Positions 1 through 8,459 of a stretch of 43,911 nt of DNA are shown here, one piece after another. Each line of letters starts with the position of its first letter. Position 1 is the stretch's first letter. Position numbers and translations under genes: made by a program. The notes under the pieces are model-generated. The model was not told the origin of the DNA. It was given only the letters and a program-made list of their open reading frames with translations, and did not search any database. The DNA comes from CAVPKN01 sp964588495 (GTDB lineage Bacteria > Chlamydiota > Chlamydiia > Chlamydiales > JAAKFR01): the NCBI GenBank assembly GCA_964588495.1, contig CAZPPS010000015.1, positions 1 to 43,911 of the forward strand, read 5' to 3'.

Positions 1-341
1 AAAGTTTATACGAACCTCTATTTCTAAGTGGACCGATTTTTGGGGAGCAGGTCAAGGGGAAGCGCCTTTTGAAAAGCCTCTCGATTTTTCCCGTGAAATA
101 ACGTCCAATTGATCGTCAGATCACATGCAGAGAATTTCATTATGGATAAAAATCTTTTAATTTCAATGCGATGATCCCACATCCCCCTTTATCAATCTTC
201 ACGGTGACTTTGTCCAGAATTAGGGCCAGAGAACAAGCAAAAGTTAGTGAATCTTCCAGCGCTTTTATATTAGTACAATTCCATCTAATTTGAGACTTAA
301 AAACTTTGATTATTAGGAATAATGTGATAGAGTGATACAAA
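1..341. other. No clear gene; possible remnant
   Basis: I see no recognisable gene here. A 66-codon minus-strand frame (140-340) opens with TTG immediately after the stop of the neighbouring acetyltransferase. It resembles no family I know and has no Shine-Dalgarno sequence, so it could be a decayed 3' fragment or chance. The first 139 bases hold only short broken frames. Confidence 0.3.
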
Positions 342-1376
342 TTATGACTGGCTTTTATGTATTATTTCCTTCATGTCGAGTTCCATTTGGTAGTGCGGAA
401 CTGGATGCCAGCTCGCAATGAATTCACCGACTATTTTAAACCCGACCTTCTTGTACACATGGATGGCCCGACTATTGATTGCTTCAGGGTCTATTAATAC
501 TTTTTTTATGTGTGAGAACTGATCGATTAGAAATTTCTGAATCATAGGAACAGATAGCCCTCTGCCCAGATAATTTTTATCACAGATGAATACATCCAAG
601 GTAATAGCATCCTTACCTTCTGGAGACGTTATTAAGAAAGCAAAAGGGACGTCTTTGTCGTAACCAATCCAGTAGGTTGTGTCAGTTTTTCCTTGCATGA
701 ACTTTTCTAAGCCATTCAGAGTATTTTGTAGTCCGACTCCATGCATCCATTCTAGGATGTGTGCTTGTTGAAACCATTGGTGTAGTAGGGCTTTTTGAGA
801 AGGCTTAACAGGGTTAAAGCAGAATCGTACAGATTCTGCATGTACATTACCTTGTGTTAGGTCTTTAGTCAGCCAAAAGATAAGATCATCATCTAGCAGA
901 TATGACTCTCCGGGAATTGTTGATTCTCCTTTGTAGGTAATGCCATTACCCTCAGGGGAATAGCCTAACTTAAAATAGAGTTTCTGGGCTGGGCCATAAT
1001 CTTTATACAGCCCCACTCCGATCCCTATTTGGGGATAGCCTTCTTGACAAGCCAGTTTTTCAAGCCATTTGACTAAGGCTGTTGCCAACCCTTTTTTTCT
1101 ATGATCTTCATCGATCCAAATGGCATTGATCTCTGGAATATTTTTCTGAACAAAAAAAGGGCACTCAGATTTTCTCAGCAAGCTTCCATAGCCTAAGATT
1201 TCTTGATTTTCCTCGATCACGACGACAGTTCGAATCCCATCGTTTTGTTCTTGATAATAGGAGTCCCAAAGGATTTGCGTGTCTTCTTGAGTGGACCAGG
1301 GAAAAGAATACCGACTGACAATTTTCGGAATATCTGTTTCAATTAAAGGGCGTATCACAGGAGAAACGATCCGCAT
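342..1376 (-). CDS. Tandem GNAT acetyltransferase (two fused domains)
   Basis: At 344 aa this is about twice the length of a normal GNAT protein and holds two GNAT domains. The first (about residues 5-150) has the acetyl-CoA-binding segment INAIWIDEDHRKKGLATALV followed by the typical K-L-G-Y end. The second (about 185-335) has TLDVFICDKNYLGRGLSVPMI and then NSRAIHVYKKVGFK, the style of aminoglycoside 6'-type and siderophore-type acetyltransferases. GNATs move an acetyl group from acetyl-CoA to an amine; the substrate cannot be read here. The start is the ATG at 1376. It is divergent from the MEMO-like gene. It could be an antibiotic- or metabolite-modifying enzyme, but the fused architecture gives no specific assignment. 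Confidence 0.85.
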   Translation of the reverse strand: MRIVSPVIRPLIETDIPKIVSRYSFPWSTQEDTQILWDSYYQEQNDGIRTVVVIEENQEILGYGSLLRKSECPFFVQKNIPEINAIWIDEDHRKKGLATALVKWLEKLACQEGYPQIGIGVGLYKDYGPAQKLYFKLGYSPEGNGITYKGESTIPGESYLLDDDLIFWLTKDLTQGNVHAESVRFCFNPVKPSQKALLHQWFQQAHILEWMHGVGLQNTLNGLEKFMQGKTDTTYWIGYDKDVPFAFLITSPEGKDAITLDVFICDKNYLGRGLSVPMIQKFLIDQFSHIKKVLIDPEAINSRAIHVYKKVGFKIVGEFIASWHPVPHYQMELDMKEIIHKSQS

Positions 1377-1581
1377 CTCATCACCAAGAGGTTTTTTTTA
1401 AGTTGTTGAGAGTGATTTATAGCACAATTCACCATCTTTTTCACTCGATTTCAATAGGAATCAAGCAGAGTCAAAAAGGACGGTTGATAACGAATAATTG
1501 AAGGTTTACAATCGAATTGTTCTTGGAAAAACACGGCTCATTCTGAGAAAAAATATTAGCAATGGCTCTCTAGATAAAACA

Positions 1582-2496
1582 ATGCTGGCTACAGAATATC
1601 CTTTTCTAAAAATATTTTCAGTGACTCAAGCAAAACCTAATGCTTTAGATCAGTATTATCGTGAATTGACAACTCTTGGCGATCAGTTGTATGAGATTCT
1701 GGATCGTGGGAAAAAATGGTCGCAAGAGTTAGTTTTGGCTCTAAATAGTGGTGGTGGCGCTATTTTTCCTCATACTTTTTTTAGCAAATGTGGGGAACAG
1801 ATGGGAGCGGTGATCCATGCTATTTTAGATAGCGCAGCAGATCGTGTCATTTTATTGGGCACGACGCACCCTTTTCCACATTTATTGCCCGCTCGCATGA
1901 AGGAATTTAATGGGGATGACATTTCACAAGAATCTTCCTGGGGAATCTTAAACCCCGAATCTCCACACGCAAAAGCTATTCTTAAAGATGAGTTCTCATT
2001 AAACCTTTTCAAGTCTCTTTTAAAAATAGAAGTTGAGCGTAGGGGAATCAAAGCTCCGCAGCTCATAGAGCGCTATCCCAGTCTTGTCAATCGGCATCCA
2101 GAGATGCTTCCAGCGATACAAGAGCTTAAAAAGCTGAGCGAAAATGCAGTCATTATTGGTACGGAAGACTATTGCCATCATGGGATCGCGTACGCCCTTG
2201 CCAAAGACGATGCCCTTCCTATGGGAGAACAAGCCTTAGCATTTGCCCGCTCTCACATTGAACAGGGCTTTTCTCTTCTGCAAGAAAACAATTATGCAGA
2301 ATTTTACAAACATGGCATGCATCTGAACGCGATTGGAGATCCGTCAGACGTCACAACAACCATGCACTATCTAGTTGGAAGTCACGCCAAGCCAAGAATC
2401 CTCGATTTAAAACTTGTGGATGTTTCCCATCTTTTTGAAAAAGACCCCTCCCCAAGCTGGGTGGCCGCCACCCTTGTAAAAATTACAAAAGACTAG
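1582..2496 (+). CDS. MEMO/LigB-superfamily-like protein
   Basis: The open frame begins at a TTG (1498), but the first ATG is at 1582, giving about 304 aa. The segment ALNSGGGAIFPHTFF, then DRVILLGTTHPFPH, then VIIGTEDYCHHGIAYAL resembles the layout of MEMO-type proteins. Those have a conserved PH near the start, a hydrophobic strand ending in a G-[PT]-[ST]-H motif, and a later S-[DE]-x-x-H-x-G. These relatives share the fold of class III extradiol dioxygenases but usually have no known reaction. The likeness is by motif order only, so the function stays open. It ends convergently with the NERD gene, with a strong hairpin between them. Confidence 0.5.
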   Translation: MLATEYPFLKIFSVTQAKPNALDQYYRELTTLGDQLYEILDRGKKWSQELVLALNSGGGAIFPHTFFSKCGEQMGAVIHAILDSAADRVILLGTTHPFPHLLPARMKEFNGDDISQESSWGILNPESPHAKAILKDEFSLNLFKSLLKIEVERRGIKAPQLIERYPSLVNRHPEMLPAIQELKKLSENAVIIGTEDYCHHGIAYALAKDDALPMGEQALAFARSHIEQGFSLLQENNYAEFYKHGMHLNAIGDPSDVTTTMHYLVGSHAKPRILDLKLVDVSHLFEKDPSPSWVAATLVKITKD

Positions 2497-2527
2497 TTTC
2501 CGTAATAGGAATGAGTGCAAAAAAGGG

Positions 2528-2574
2528 GGGCCAACTCAAATGTCGTATCAGCGATACGATATTTGAGTTGGCCC
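2528..2574 (-). terminator. Long hairpin terminator between convergent genes
   Basis: A 22-bp stem (2528-2549 with 2553-2574, one G-U pair) closes on a 3-nt loop. Read on the minus strand, the stem is followed by a run of U from the A-tract at about 2519-2524. It therefore fits a rho-independent terminator for the minus-strand NERD gene and may also stop the plus-strand gene. Confidence 0.75.
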
Positions 2575-2617
2575 AGATTTGATATGTGCTGACTAAATTA
2601 TACATATTAATTTTCCA

Positions 2618-3382
2618 CTAATAAAAGAAGAAATTATCAGCAAAAGGCTTACTTTGGAATTGTTCTAACCCTCCAAATTTTCGAGCTAAGTATTCTTGAT
2701 GCTCAATATCGGTTTTTTCTGTTAATTCTAAACGCATATACTCTAGTCGTCCAACACAGAACTGAACACGGTTTAGACTTAAAGCTCCATCTGAGTGTTT
2801 ATCTATTGTGGAAATTAATTCCTCCAAATCGCAGACGTTATCGATTTTATCAGTTAAAAAGGCAGAGTCGCCGCTAAAAACAACGATGTTGTGGATCAGT
2901 CGGGGGTCCAAAAAATCAAAAATACGTTGAATTTCTCTAACGTGTTTATAATTTTGAAATAAGGGATTCTGAAATGCATATTTATTATTGAAGATGATTT
3001 GCTTCCACTCTTTTGATTTAGGTTTGCCCAATATCCAGCCTTTATAATGCTTGGTTTCAATTACAAAAATACCTTTTGTGCTTACCAAAATATGATCAAT
3101 TTGTGTAGTAGAACCGTCCTCTAAACGTAAAGTGATGCAATTGAGAACATGCGCAGCCTTATTTTTGCAGTACTCGTTTAAAGATTGCCTGACTAGAGCT
3201 TCGCCTCTATTTTGAGCAACCCAGGTTCGACATTTTTTTTTAGTACAGCATCTTCCAATAAGGCAACCGATTGTAAGACCAATAATTGTTAGTATCAGTA
3301 AACAAATAATATAAAAGTCATCCTGATTTTGAAAATTGAACATATCTGCATCAACTATTGAGAATGATAGAATAAGGGGCAA
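2618..3382 (-). CDS. NERD-domain membrane protein
   Basis: This 254-aa protein has a hydrophobic segment near residues 25-45 followed by a Cys/Lys-rich stretch. Then comes a nuclease-related (NERD) domain: a helix with GEALVRQSLNEY, QIDHILVSTKGIFVIETKHYKG, and a conserved region to about residue 210. The D...E-x-K arrangement (QIDH...ETK) is the restriction-endonuclease-like catalytic signature known for this family. The tether suggests a membrane-anchored cytoplasmic nuclease-like protein, as in many bacterial NERD proteins; the substrate is not visible. The frame opens with TTG. An ATG at 3343 (residue 14) is an alternative, and neither has a good ribosome-binding site. Confidence 0.8.
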   Translation of the reverse strand: MPLILSFSIVDADMFNFQNQDDFYIICLLILTIIGLTIGCLIGRCCTKKKCRTWVAQNRGEALVRQSLNEYCKNKAAHVLNCITLRLEDGSTTQIDHILVSTKGIFVIETKHYKGWILGKPKSKEWKQIIFNNKYAFQNPLFQNYKHVREIQRIFDFLDPRLIHNIVVFSGDSAFLTDKIDNVCDLEELISTIDKHSDGALSLNRVQFCVGRLEYMRLELTEKTDIEHQEYLARKFGGLEQFQSKPFADNFFFY

Positions 3383-3429
3383 AACGAAAGCGACTCTGTT
3401 ACATATTAAATTAAAGTGACTTACGATCG

Positions 3430-3936
3430 TTGGCGGTAACTAGCATACAAGGAAAAGGCCATTTGGTCTATGATGAAGCCGTCATGAAAGTAGAACAAAT
3501 GCATTCGTCAATTGCCACTTTTTGGGATAAATTAAAAACTGTGCAAGCGCTGTCTTTGCGCAGCACTAAAGAAAATAGTTGGCAGGGTTTTGCCAAAATC
3601 TGTGTGACCTCAGAAGGAAACAATGTCATTCTCTTTCACGAAAAGGGAGAATGGGAAAATAACAGCCTATCTTTCACAAACACGCTTCGATGGACGCTGC
3701 ATGCGGGTGGAATTTCTTTAGAGCACCTTCGGTTTGGGTCAAACTTCCCAGTGAGTCTTGTTGAATTTACTCTGATAGCAGAGAACAGCCTAGTTTCAAT
3801 AAATCCTTACCTCTGCGGAGCCGATCGATACTCTGCTAATATTTTTTGGGATCAAGACGGTATCCAGTTGCATTGGAACGTCCAGGGGCCTCTAAAAAAT
3901 GAGGAGATTCACAGCCATTATCGTTTCTCTTCTTGA
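3430..3936 (+). CDS. DUF6314 family protein
   Basis: This small protein (168 aa from a TTG; ATG alternatives at 3484 and 3499 look more natural) has the pattern of DUF6314. It has F...G.A.I near residue 55, a GEW..N.L turn, then YLCGADRY near the middle-end and W.VQGP.K....H.RY at the C-terminus. The last block is the most characteristic part of the family. No biochemical role is established. It is divergent from the NERD gene, and its last 19 bases overlap the 3' end of the monooxygenase-like gene on the other strand. Confidence 0.7.
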   Translation: MAVTSIQGKGHLVYDEAVMKVEQMHSSIATFWDKLKTVQALSLRSTKENSWQGFAKICVTSEGNNVILFHEKGEWENNSLSFTNTLRWTLHAGGISLEHLRFGSNFPVSLVEFTLIAENSLVSINPYLCGADRYSANIFWDQDGIQLHWNVQGPLKNEEIHSHYRFSS

Positions 3937-4307
3937 GCACGTGCTTTTTCATTCAAAAATAAATCGTTGACGACTTCCATACAAATGTCAGGCAATTTTC
4001 TATCAGGGTCAAGACAGTCTTGGATAGTTTTGACGGCGGTTCGAATTTCTTCAGGAAGTTCATCCGAGGGTGCCTCTTCTCCAGGCCATGACGCATCTCG
4101 AGTTTTTTGATCAGGCCACCTAGAATAAGCAACCCACATCCCATCTGATGTCCGATGTAAACAGGATCCGATCGCTCCACGGTGTTTTACAAAATACTGT
4201 GCAACCATTTGCCAGGCATTTTGATAATCACTTTCCCTGCCAGGTTTAAGATATCCACGATAGAGCACAGCAAAATTGGACGGTGATTTTTCATTTAAAG
4301 CTTGCAT
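3918..4307 (-). CDS. ABM-domain (antibiotic biosynthesis monooxygenase-like) protein
   Basis: This 129-aa protein has one dimeric alpha-beta barrel domain: FAVLYRGYLKPGRESDYQNAW, then HRGAIGSCLHRTSDGMWVAYSRWPD, then ASWPGEEAP. This is the ABM-like family of small cofactor-free oxygenases and stress-related proteins. The reaction cannot be assigned from sequence. It lies downstream of the EVE-MarR pair on the same strand with a 54-nt gap and could be co-transcribed, which would make it a candidate target of that MarR regulator. Start is ATG at 4307 with a purine-rich AGGAGA-type sequence just upstream. Confidence 0.8.
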   Translation of the reverse strand: MQALNEKSPSNFAVLYRGYLKPGRESDYQNAWQMVAQYFVKHRGAIGSCLHRTSDGMWVAYSRWPDQKTRDASWPGEEAPSDELPEEIRTAVKTIQDCLDPDRKLPDICMEVVNDLFLNEKARAQEEKR

Positions 4308-4361
4308 ACATCTCTCCTAAGCAGAAATGGTAAAAAGTTTTATCATAGTCTCTTATGATTT

Positions 4362-4820
4362 TTAGGGTATAAGCTTTTGAAACATCTCAAGCAAACTTTT
4401 GGCTTCTTCTTTTGTCAAGATGCTGAAGAAGTAAGCATCTGCTTTTTCCACTGCGGGCATCGCAGATATAAGTATTGTAGTTCCTTGAGAAGTCAAAGAG
4501 ACATTTTTGGCCCGTCTATCAGAGCCCCTGTCTCTTTTGAGCAATGCTTTTAGTTCCAATCCTTTTATGATTTGGGAGGTCGTATTGGGATCTAAACCAG
4601 CCATTTTTCCAATCGCCGTTTGCGTTGTCAGTTCTCCATTTCTCGTGAGCCAGCCCGAAGTTGCAAGGATGACAAATTGAGGATGCGTTAAACCAAAATC
4701 TTTAAGAACAGCCTCAATGTGACTCCGCCAAGAAGTGCTGACACGCCATAAGAGAAAGCCAGGGCTTTGTTTGGGGCCTTCGTGATGGCTGATCTCTTTG
4801 AAATTTGGGCGTTCGCTCAT
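4362..4820 (-). CDS. MarR-family transcriptional regulator
   Basis: This is a 152-aa winged-helix regulator of MarR type. It has an N-terminal dimerisation helix, a helix-turn-helix with ELTTQTAIGKMAGLDPNTTSQIIKGLE, and the wing motif DRGSDRRAKNVSLTSQG, which is the classical D-x-R-[AS]-x-x-V-x-L-T-x-x-G. Such proteins usually repress their own operon and release DNA on binding a small ligand. The ATG at 4820 shares one base with the upstream EVE gene's stop (TGATG), indicating translational coupling; the TTG one codon earlier is less likely. The probable operator is the palindrome at 5288-5299. Confidence 0.9.
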   Translation of the reverse strand: MSERPNFKEISHHEGPKQSPGFLLWRVSTSWRSHIEAVLKDFGLTHPQFVILATSGWLTRNGELTTQTAIGKMAGLDPNTTSQIIKGLELKALLKRDRGSDRRAKNVSLTSQGTTILISAMPAVEKADAYFFSILTKEEAKSLLEMFQKLIP

Positions 4821-5239
4821 CAAAGCACTCCCATATTTTTTGCAATTACCTCGAAGTCTGGACAGGAAATTTCAAAGGAACCTCTTCTAAAAGGAAATCC
4901 CCATTTTTTCTTATCTTTTATGAAAGTGAGTTCTTCTAATAGAGGCTCAATAGGCACTTCTTTGGCTTTAAAAAAAGTCACATTCCTGCGCCAGGGAATA
5001 AAATCTTTGCTCATTTCAAAGGTGTAGGGTTCTTCTTGTCCCACTGTGCCGATCGCCGTAAAACAACGACAGGCATCCTTCTCACCAAAGTGGTATGTAG
5101 GGGAGTAATAAATGATCCAATCACCTTCGGACATGGTTTTTAAAGTGCCTATCTTCCCATGGCAGACTTGCGCAAATTCACCTTGAATGCCTCTTTGAAC
5201 ATGTTCATGGGATGCAACTGCTATCCAATATCTTGTCAT
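4820..5239 (-). CDS. EVE-domain protein (UPF0310 type)
   Basis: This 139-aa protein consists of one EVE domain. It opens with RYWIAVASHEHVQRGIQGEFAQ, has GDWIIYYSP in the middle, then RCFTAIGTV and a basic W-R-R segment, ending with SFEISCPDFEVI. EVE domains share the PUA-like fold and are known or proposed to bind modified nucleobases in RNA or DNA. In some bacteria they sit in defence-linked genes; here the partner is a MarR regulator with a one-base start/stop overlap, so the pair forms an operon. Substrate is not determinable. Confidence 0.85.
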   Translation of the reverse strand: MTRYWIAVASHEHVQRGIQGEFAQVCHGKIGTLKTMSEGDWIIYYSPTYHFGEKDACRCFTAIGTVGQEEPYTFEMSKDFIPWRRNVTFFKAKEVPIEPLLEELTFIKDKKKWGFPFRRGSFEISCPDFEVIAKNMGVL

Positions 5240-5284
5240 TGATTTACCTCATACAATTTATAAACCCTGATTCTATAGTCTATA

Positions 5285-5303
5285 TTGTACGTATACGTAT
5301 CAA
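5285..5303 (-). promoter_or_regulatory. Palindromic operator in the EVE-MarR promoter
   Basis: TACGTATACGTA at 5288-5299 is a perfect 12-bp palindrome, loosely extended on both sides. Read on the minus strand it begins within a TTGATA -35-like hexamer and fills the 17-nt spacer before a GACTAT -10-like hexamer, about 40 nt ahead of the EVE start. The location suits autorepression by the MarR protein; binding is inferred. Confidence 0.5.
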
Positions 5304-5382
5304 TTTTGTCGCGAAAAAAAACGATCATCATCCAGTAAAATGAAAATTTAGATTGTGACTATGATTTGCTCGCGCTATATAG

Positions 5383-6390
5383 ATGAAAATGGTGACACAA
5401 CGAAAAAATATTGTATTTGCTTTTTTCCTAATCATAGGTGCTCTCACTGTATGGTACGCACAAAACGTTTTCTTGCTTGCTTTTGCAGGTATCATTTTAG
5501 CCATATTTATTAATGCCATTGGCAGAGCGGCACAAAAAATCACCCGTCTTCCTTATTCATTGGCTTTAATTATTGCGTTGGTTGTTTTTTTGGGAATATT
5601 AACGCTGATTTTTTGGTTATACTCTCCTTTAATATACGATCAGTTTCAGAGCCTCATAAAAGAACTTCCACAAGCAGTGAATGCCTTATGGAGTCAAGTA
5701 TCTCCTTTGATTGGTGAAAATTTCATTTCGCAAAGCAAGCTGTACCAAGAGTTCTTTTTTTCAAATGAAAAATTTCTCTCTCAATTTTTTTCAATCTTCA
5801 CGACCACTCTAGGCTCTATTGTCGGGTTTATTATTTTTATTATTTTGGGTTTTTATATGGCCTTCGACCCAGAAAAATATGTGAATTGGATTGTTGGACT
5901 GCTTCCCAAAAAAACAAATAAAAAAGCGCTGGATTACTTGAAAAAAATCTGGGACGTTTTGAATTGGTGGCTTTTGGGTAAAATGCTCTCGATGATCGCT
6001 ATCGGAATACTGGCTTTTGTAGGCCTTCTTCTGTTGGATGTTTCATTGGCGTTTATCTTAGCTTTGCTGGCAGCTATCTTGACGTTTATTCCTTACGTTG
6101 GACCTATTCTTGCTGCCATACCCGCTATTTTAATTGGCTTTGCTGAAACTCCCATGAAAGGGCTATATGTCCTTTTGCTGTATATAGGAATTCAGATTAT
6201 AGAAGGTTACTTTATAACACCTTACATCGAATTAAAAACCGTCTCGATTCCTCCGGCATGGTCAATTTTGGCCCAATTGTTAATGGTGACATTAATTGGG
6301 GCCATTGGACTTGCGCTAGCTACCCCATTATTGGTCGTAGTTGTTGCGATTACCCATGCCGCGCAGCATCATGATTTGAAGAAGGTGTAG
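5383..6390 (+). CDS. AI-2E family (PerM/UPF0118) membrane permease
   Basis: This 335-aa membrane protein has the standard order of the AI-2E transporter family. It has three N-terminal membrane helices (about residues 10-85), a hydrophilic region (about 90-150) rich in amphipathic helices, then a helical bundle with LLGKMLSMIAIGILAFVGLLLL and FIPYVGPILAAIPAILIGFAE. The C-terminal end is PPAWSILAQLLMVTLIGAIG followed by LATPLLVVV. Family members export or exchange diverse small molecules or ions; the autoinducer name comes from a few members and should not be taken as a function here. It is followed 19 nt later by the DUF2490-like gene. Confidence 0.85.
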   Translation: MKMVTQRKNIVFAFFLIIGALTVWYAQNVFLLAFAGIILAIFINAIGRAAQKITRLPYSLALIIALVVFLGILTLIFWLYSPLIYDQFQSLIKELPQAVNALWSQVSPLIGENFISQSKLYQEFFFSNEKFLSQFFSIFTTTLGSIVGFIIFIILGFYMAFDPEKYVNWIVGLLPKKTNKKALDYLKKIWDVLNWWLLGKMLSMIAIGILAFVGLLLLDVSLAFILALLAAILTFIPYVGPILAAIPAILIGFAETPMKGLYVLLLYIGIQIIEGYFITPYIELKTVSIPPAWSILAQLLMVTLIGAIGLALATPLLVVVVAITHAAQHHDLKKV

Positions 6391-6409
6391 ATTCAAGATT
6401 AGATTCAAG

Positions 6410-7069
6410 ATGATGCGAAAAATTTTAGCTATTATTCTGTTTTGCATTCCTTTTTGCCCAATGCAGGGTAGAGATTGTTATTCTGAATACTGGCAGCAAT
6501 TTTTTTGGAACATGCATGAGAACGATTGCTTTGCTGTTGGAACATTTCTCAGACTCGAAACAGGAGATCATTTTAAAAAGATTCGTTTTATGCAATTCAA
6601 CGAACAATTTCGTTGGAAAGTCTCTAAAAATTTTTCTTTAGAAATTCATTATGCTTACCTAGAGGGTCGCTCGATTGTCCCCAATTCTCCACGGAGATGG
6701 CAGCATCGACTGGAATTGGAAGCTAATCCCGCGTTTGATCTGCCCAATAATTGGCGAGTCAACACAAGAAATCGACTAGAAATCAGAAGAGTGGAAACTG
6801 AACCTAAAATTTTGTATCGATTTCGGCAAAGAACGATGCTAGTCATCCCTTTTAAAGATAAGGGTATATTCAAATCTTACAGTATATTCAACGAAATATT
6901 CTATGACATTTCCACCCATCTTTTCACCCAAGATAGGCTATGTCCCGTTCAACTTACAATTGCGGTGTCAGATAAACTGGACCTAGATCTTTTTTTCATG
7001 ATGCGCCTTTTTAGAGAGAATGCTGTTTGGCATCAAAGTGCCGTCTTAGGAACCCAACTCACTTTTTAA
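6410..7069 (+). CDS. DUF2490-like outer-membrane protein
   Basis: This 219-aa protein has a signal peptide (M-R-K start, hydrophobic core ILAIILFCIPF, then charged mature sequence). The rest is alternating-hydrophobic strands such as NFSLEIHYAYLEG, NNWRVNTRNRLEIRR and ILYRFRQRTMLVIP, ending in an aromatic residue (QLTF), as in beta-barrel outer-membrane proteins. The pattern RWQHRLELE...RNRLE.R fits DUF2490. It probably acts as a small barrel in the outer membrane; the substrate is unknown. Either of two adjacent ATGs could be the start. Confidence 0.65.
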   Translation: MMRKILAIILFCIPFCPMQGRDCYSEYWQQFFWNMHENDCFAVGTFLRLETGDHFKKIRFMQFNEQFRWKVSKNFSLEIHYAYLEGRSIVPNSPRRWQHRLELEANPAFDLPNNWRVNTRNRLEIRRVETEPKILYRFRQRTMLVIPFKDKGIFKSYSIFNEIFYDISTHLFTQDRLCPVQLTIAVSDKLDLDLFFMMRLFRENAVWHQSAVLGTQLTF

Positions 7070-7128
7070 AAAAGCTCAAGCTAAATCAAATTTTGTAAAA
7101 TTCCTATGATTTGTTCTTCTGTAAATGG

Positions 7129-7146
7129 TAAGACCTATTTGTTAAT
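7129..7146 (+). repeat. 18-bp repeat shared with 25044-25061
   Basis: TAAGACCTATTTGTTAAT occurs exactly here and again at 25044-25061. Both copies lie upstream of a plus-strand gene, the GNAT at 7227 and the DUF4209 gene. It could be a promoter element, a short mobile remnant or coincidence of AT-rich DNA. Confidence 0.4.
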
Positions 7147-7226
7147 CTTTTCTGTGGAAATAGCTCTGGATTTGATGGTATGTTCTCCCAGAGAAAGCTA
7201 GTCTTGAAATTATAAGTTATATCTTT

Positions 7227-7790
7227 ATGGACAAAATAATAAAAACTAAGCGATTGATTCTACGTCCTTGGAAAAAAGAGGATTTAGAGCCTCTTTCCAT
7301 TTTGAATGCAGATCCTCTCATTATGGAGTTTTTATTTACTCCTCTGACACGTGAGGAAAGTAGAGAGCGCTTAGAAGTTTATATACGGCATATCGAGGAT
7401 CATGGGTGGGGGCTTTGGGCTGTTTCTGTTCCGGGTATATCCGATTTTATTGGGTGGATTGGCCTGTGGCCCATTGGTTTTGATTCTCATTTTACTCCAG
7501 CAATTGAAATAGGTTGGCGTTTACTTCCTGAATTTTGGGGGCGAGGATACGCAACAGAAGGAGCAGAAGCCTCACTTCGGCATGGCTTTGATATCTTGAA
7601 GCTAGATGAAATCGTATCGATTACGGTTCCTGCAAATGTTCGTTCAAAACGGGTTATGGAAAAACTCGGTATGCATAGCGACCCAAAAGATGATTTTGAT
7701 CATCCTAAGTTTCCAGAAGGTCATCCACTAAAAAGGCATGTTCTTTATCGCCTCAAGCAAACTGAGTGGAAACAGAGCCAAGTGAGATGA
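7227..7790 (+). CDS. GNAT acetyltransferase, RimJ/RimL type
   Basis: This 187-aa single-domain GNAT begins with IKTKRLILRPWKKEDLEPL, the hallmark of RimJ/RimL-like acetyltransferases. It contains IEIGWRLLPEFWGRGYATEGAEA, the acetyl-CoA pyrophosphate-binding loop (R-G-Y-A-T-E), followed by VPANVRSKRVMEKLGM. Members acetylate ribosomal-protein N-termini, antibiotics or other amines; the substrate is not visible. The ATG start lies in a long AT-rich leader. Downstream is transposase debris. Confidence 0.9.
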   Translation: MDKIIKTKRLILRPWKKEDLEPLSILNADPLIMEFLFTPLTREESRERLEVYIRHIEDHGWGLWAVSVPGISDFIGWIGLWPIGFDSHFTPAIEIGWRLLPEFWGRGYATEGAEASLRHGFDILKLDEIVSITVPANVRSKRVMEKLGMHSDPKDDFDHPKFPEGHPLKRHVLYRLKQTEWKQSQVR

Positions 7791-7919
7791 CTTGTGGCCT
7801 TGTTGCGGAAAATATTTGCTAGAAACTTGGCAAATGATCTCTGAGCGGATCAAAAACGGTAAAACAGCTGCACAAGCAGCGTTGAGGGAAATTCAAGAAG
7901 CAGGGTTAATTCCTCTGGT

Positions 7920-8297
7920 ATTGATGGCCAGGCTATTAGGGACTTAATGCTAGAGACTGTTGAATATCGCTTTTGCAGTGTAAACGTTCCTAGTCAATTA
8001 CAGTCGTTAAGCGATATTGGCAGTTGCTATACAGCTACGGAAACATTTGCCTTTGGAAGGCAACTGGGATTTGACGTGAGAACAACGCCTCTTTAGAGCC
8101 ATGAAAGTAAAAGAATGGCAGACGCTTTTCTTAAGACATTTAAGAAAAACTACATTGTGTTTGGTGATTTAGAGGATGCTCATGTGTCATCCTCACAACT
8201 TCCAAGTTGGATGGAAGACAACAATGAAAAAGCACCTCTCAAGGCTTTGAAAATGCTCTCACCAAGAGAGTTTATAAAACAAAAATTAGCGGGCTAG
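7920..8297 (+). pseudogene. Decayed IS3-family transposase (OrfB 3' part)
   Basis: Read in one frame, this stretch gives IRDLMLETVEYRF, then a degenerate LSDIGSCYTATETF (the family has LSDNGSCYTA), LGFDVRTTPL, a TAG stop at 8094-8096, then SHESKRMADAFLKTFKKNY. It ends PSWMEDNNEKAP...LSPREFIKQKL. This is the C-terminal half of an IS3-group DDE integrase/transposase. The 5' part is missing, the DNG motif is altered and there is an internal stop, so it is dead. A short open stretch just upstream (7830-7943) reading MISERIKNGKTAAQAAL is in another frame and not recognised. The remnant sits directly before the RiPP-like cluster. Confidence 0.8.
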
Positions 8298-8351
8298 CGG
8301 TCCCGTTCTAATAGTGGCAACTCCAAAAAGTAGCCGAGTGTTGAAAAAGCC

Positions 8352-8381
8352 TTGTGGTATTTGCGACAAAAAAGATATAAA
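8352..8381 (+). promoter_or_regulatory. Candidate promoter of the RiPP-like cluster
   Basis: TTGTGG (8352-8357) and TATAAA (8376-8381) are separated by 18 nt and lie about 80 nt ahead of the small precursor gene, just after the transposase remnant. This is a consensus-based reading only. Confidence 0.35.
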
Positions 8382-8459
8382 AATTAATACAAAGCTGCTT
8401 GCAAAAGTCTGTGCTTACAAGTGCTGTGCAATATAAAAGTCCATATGGAGGATTTTCTT

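Noticed and set aside
7830..7943. Short protein frame before the transposase remnant
   Set aside because: It is 37 codons, has no Shine-Dalgarno sequence and lies in transposon debris.
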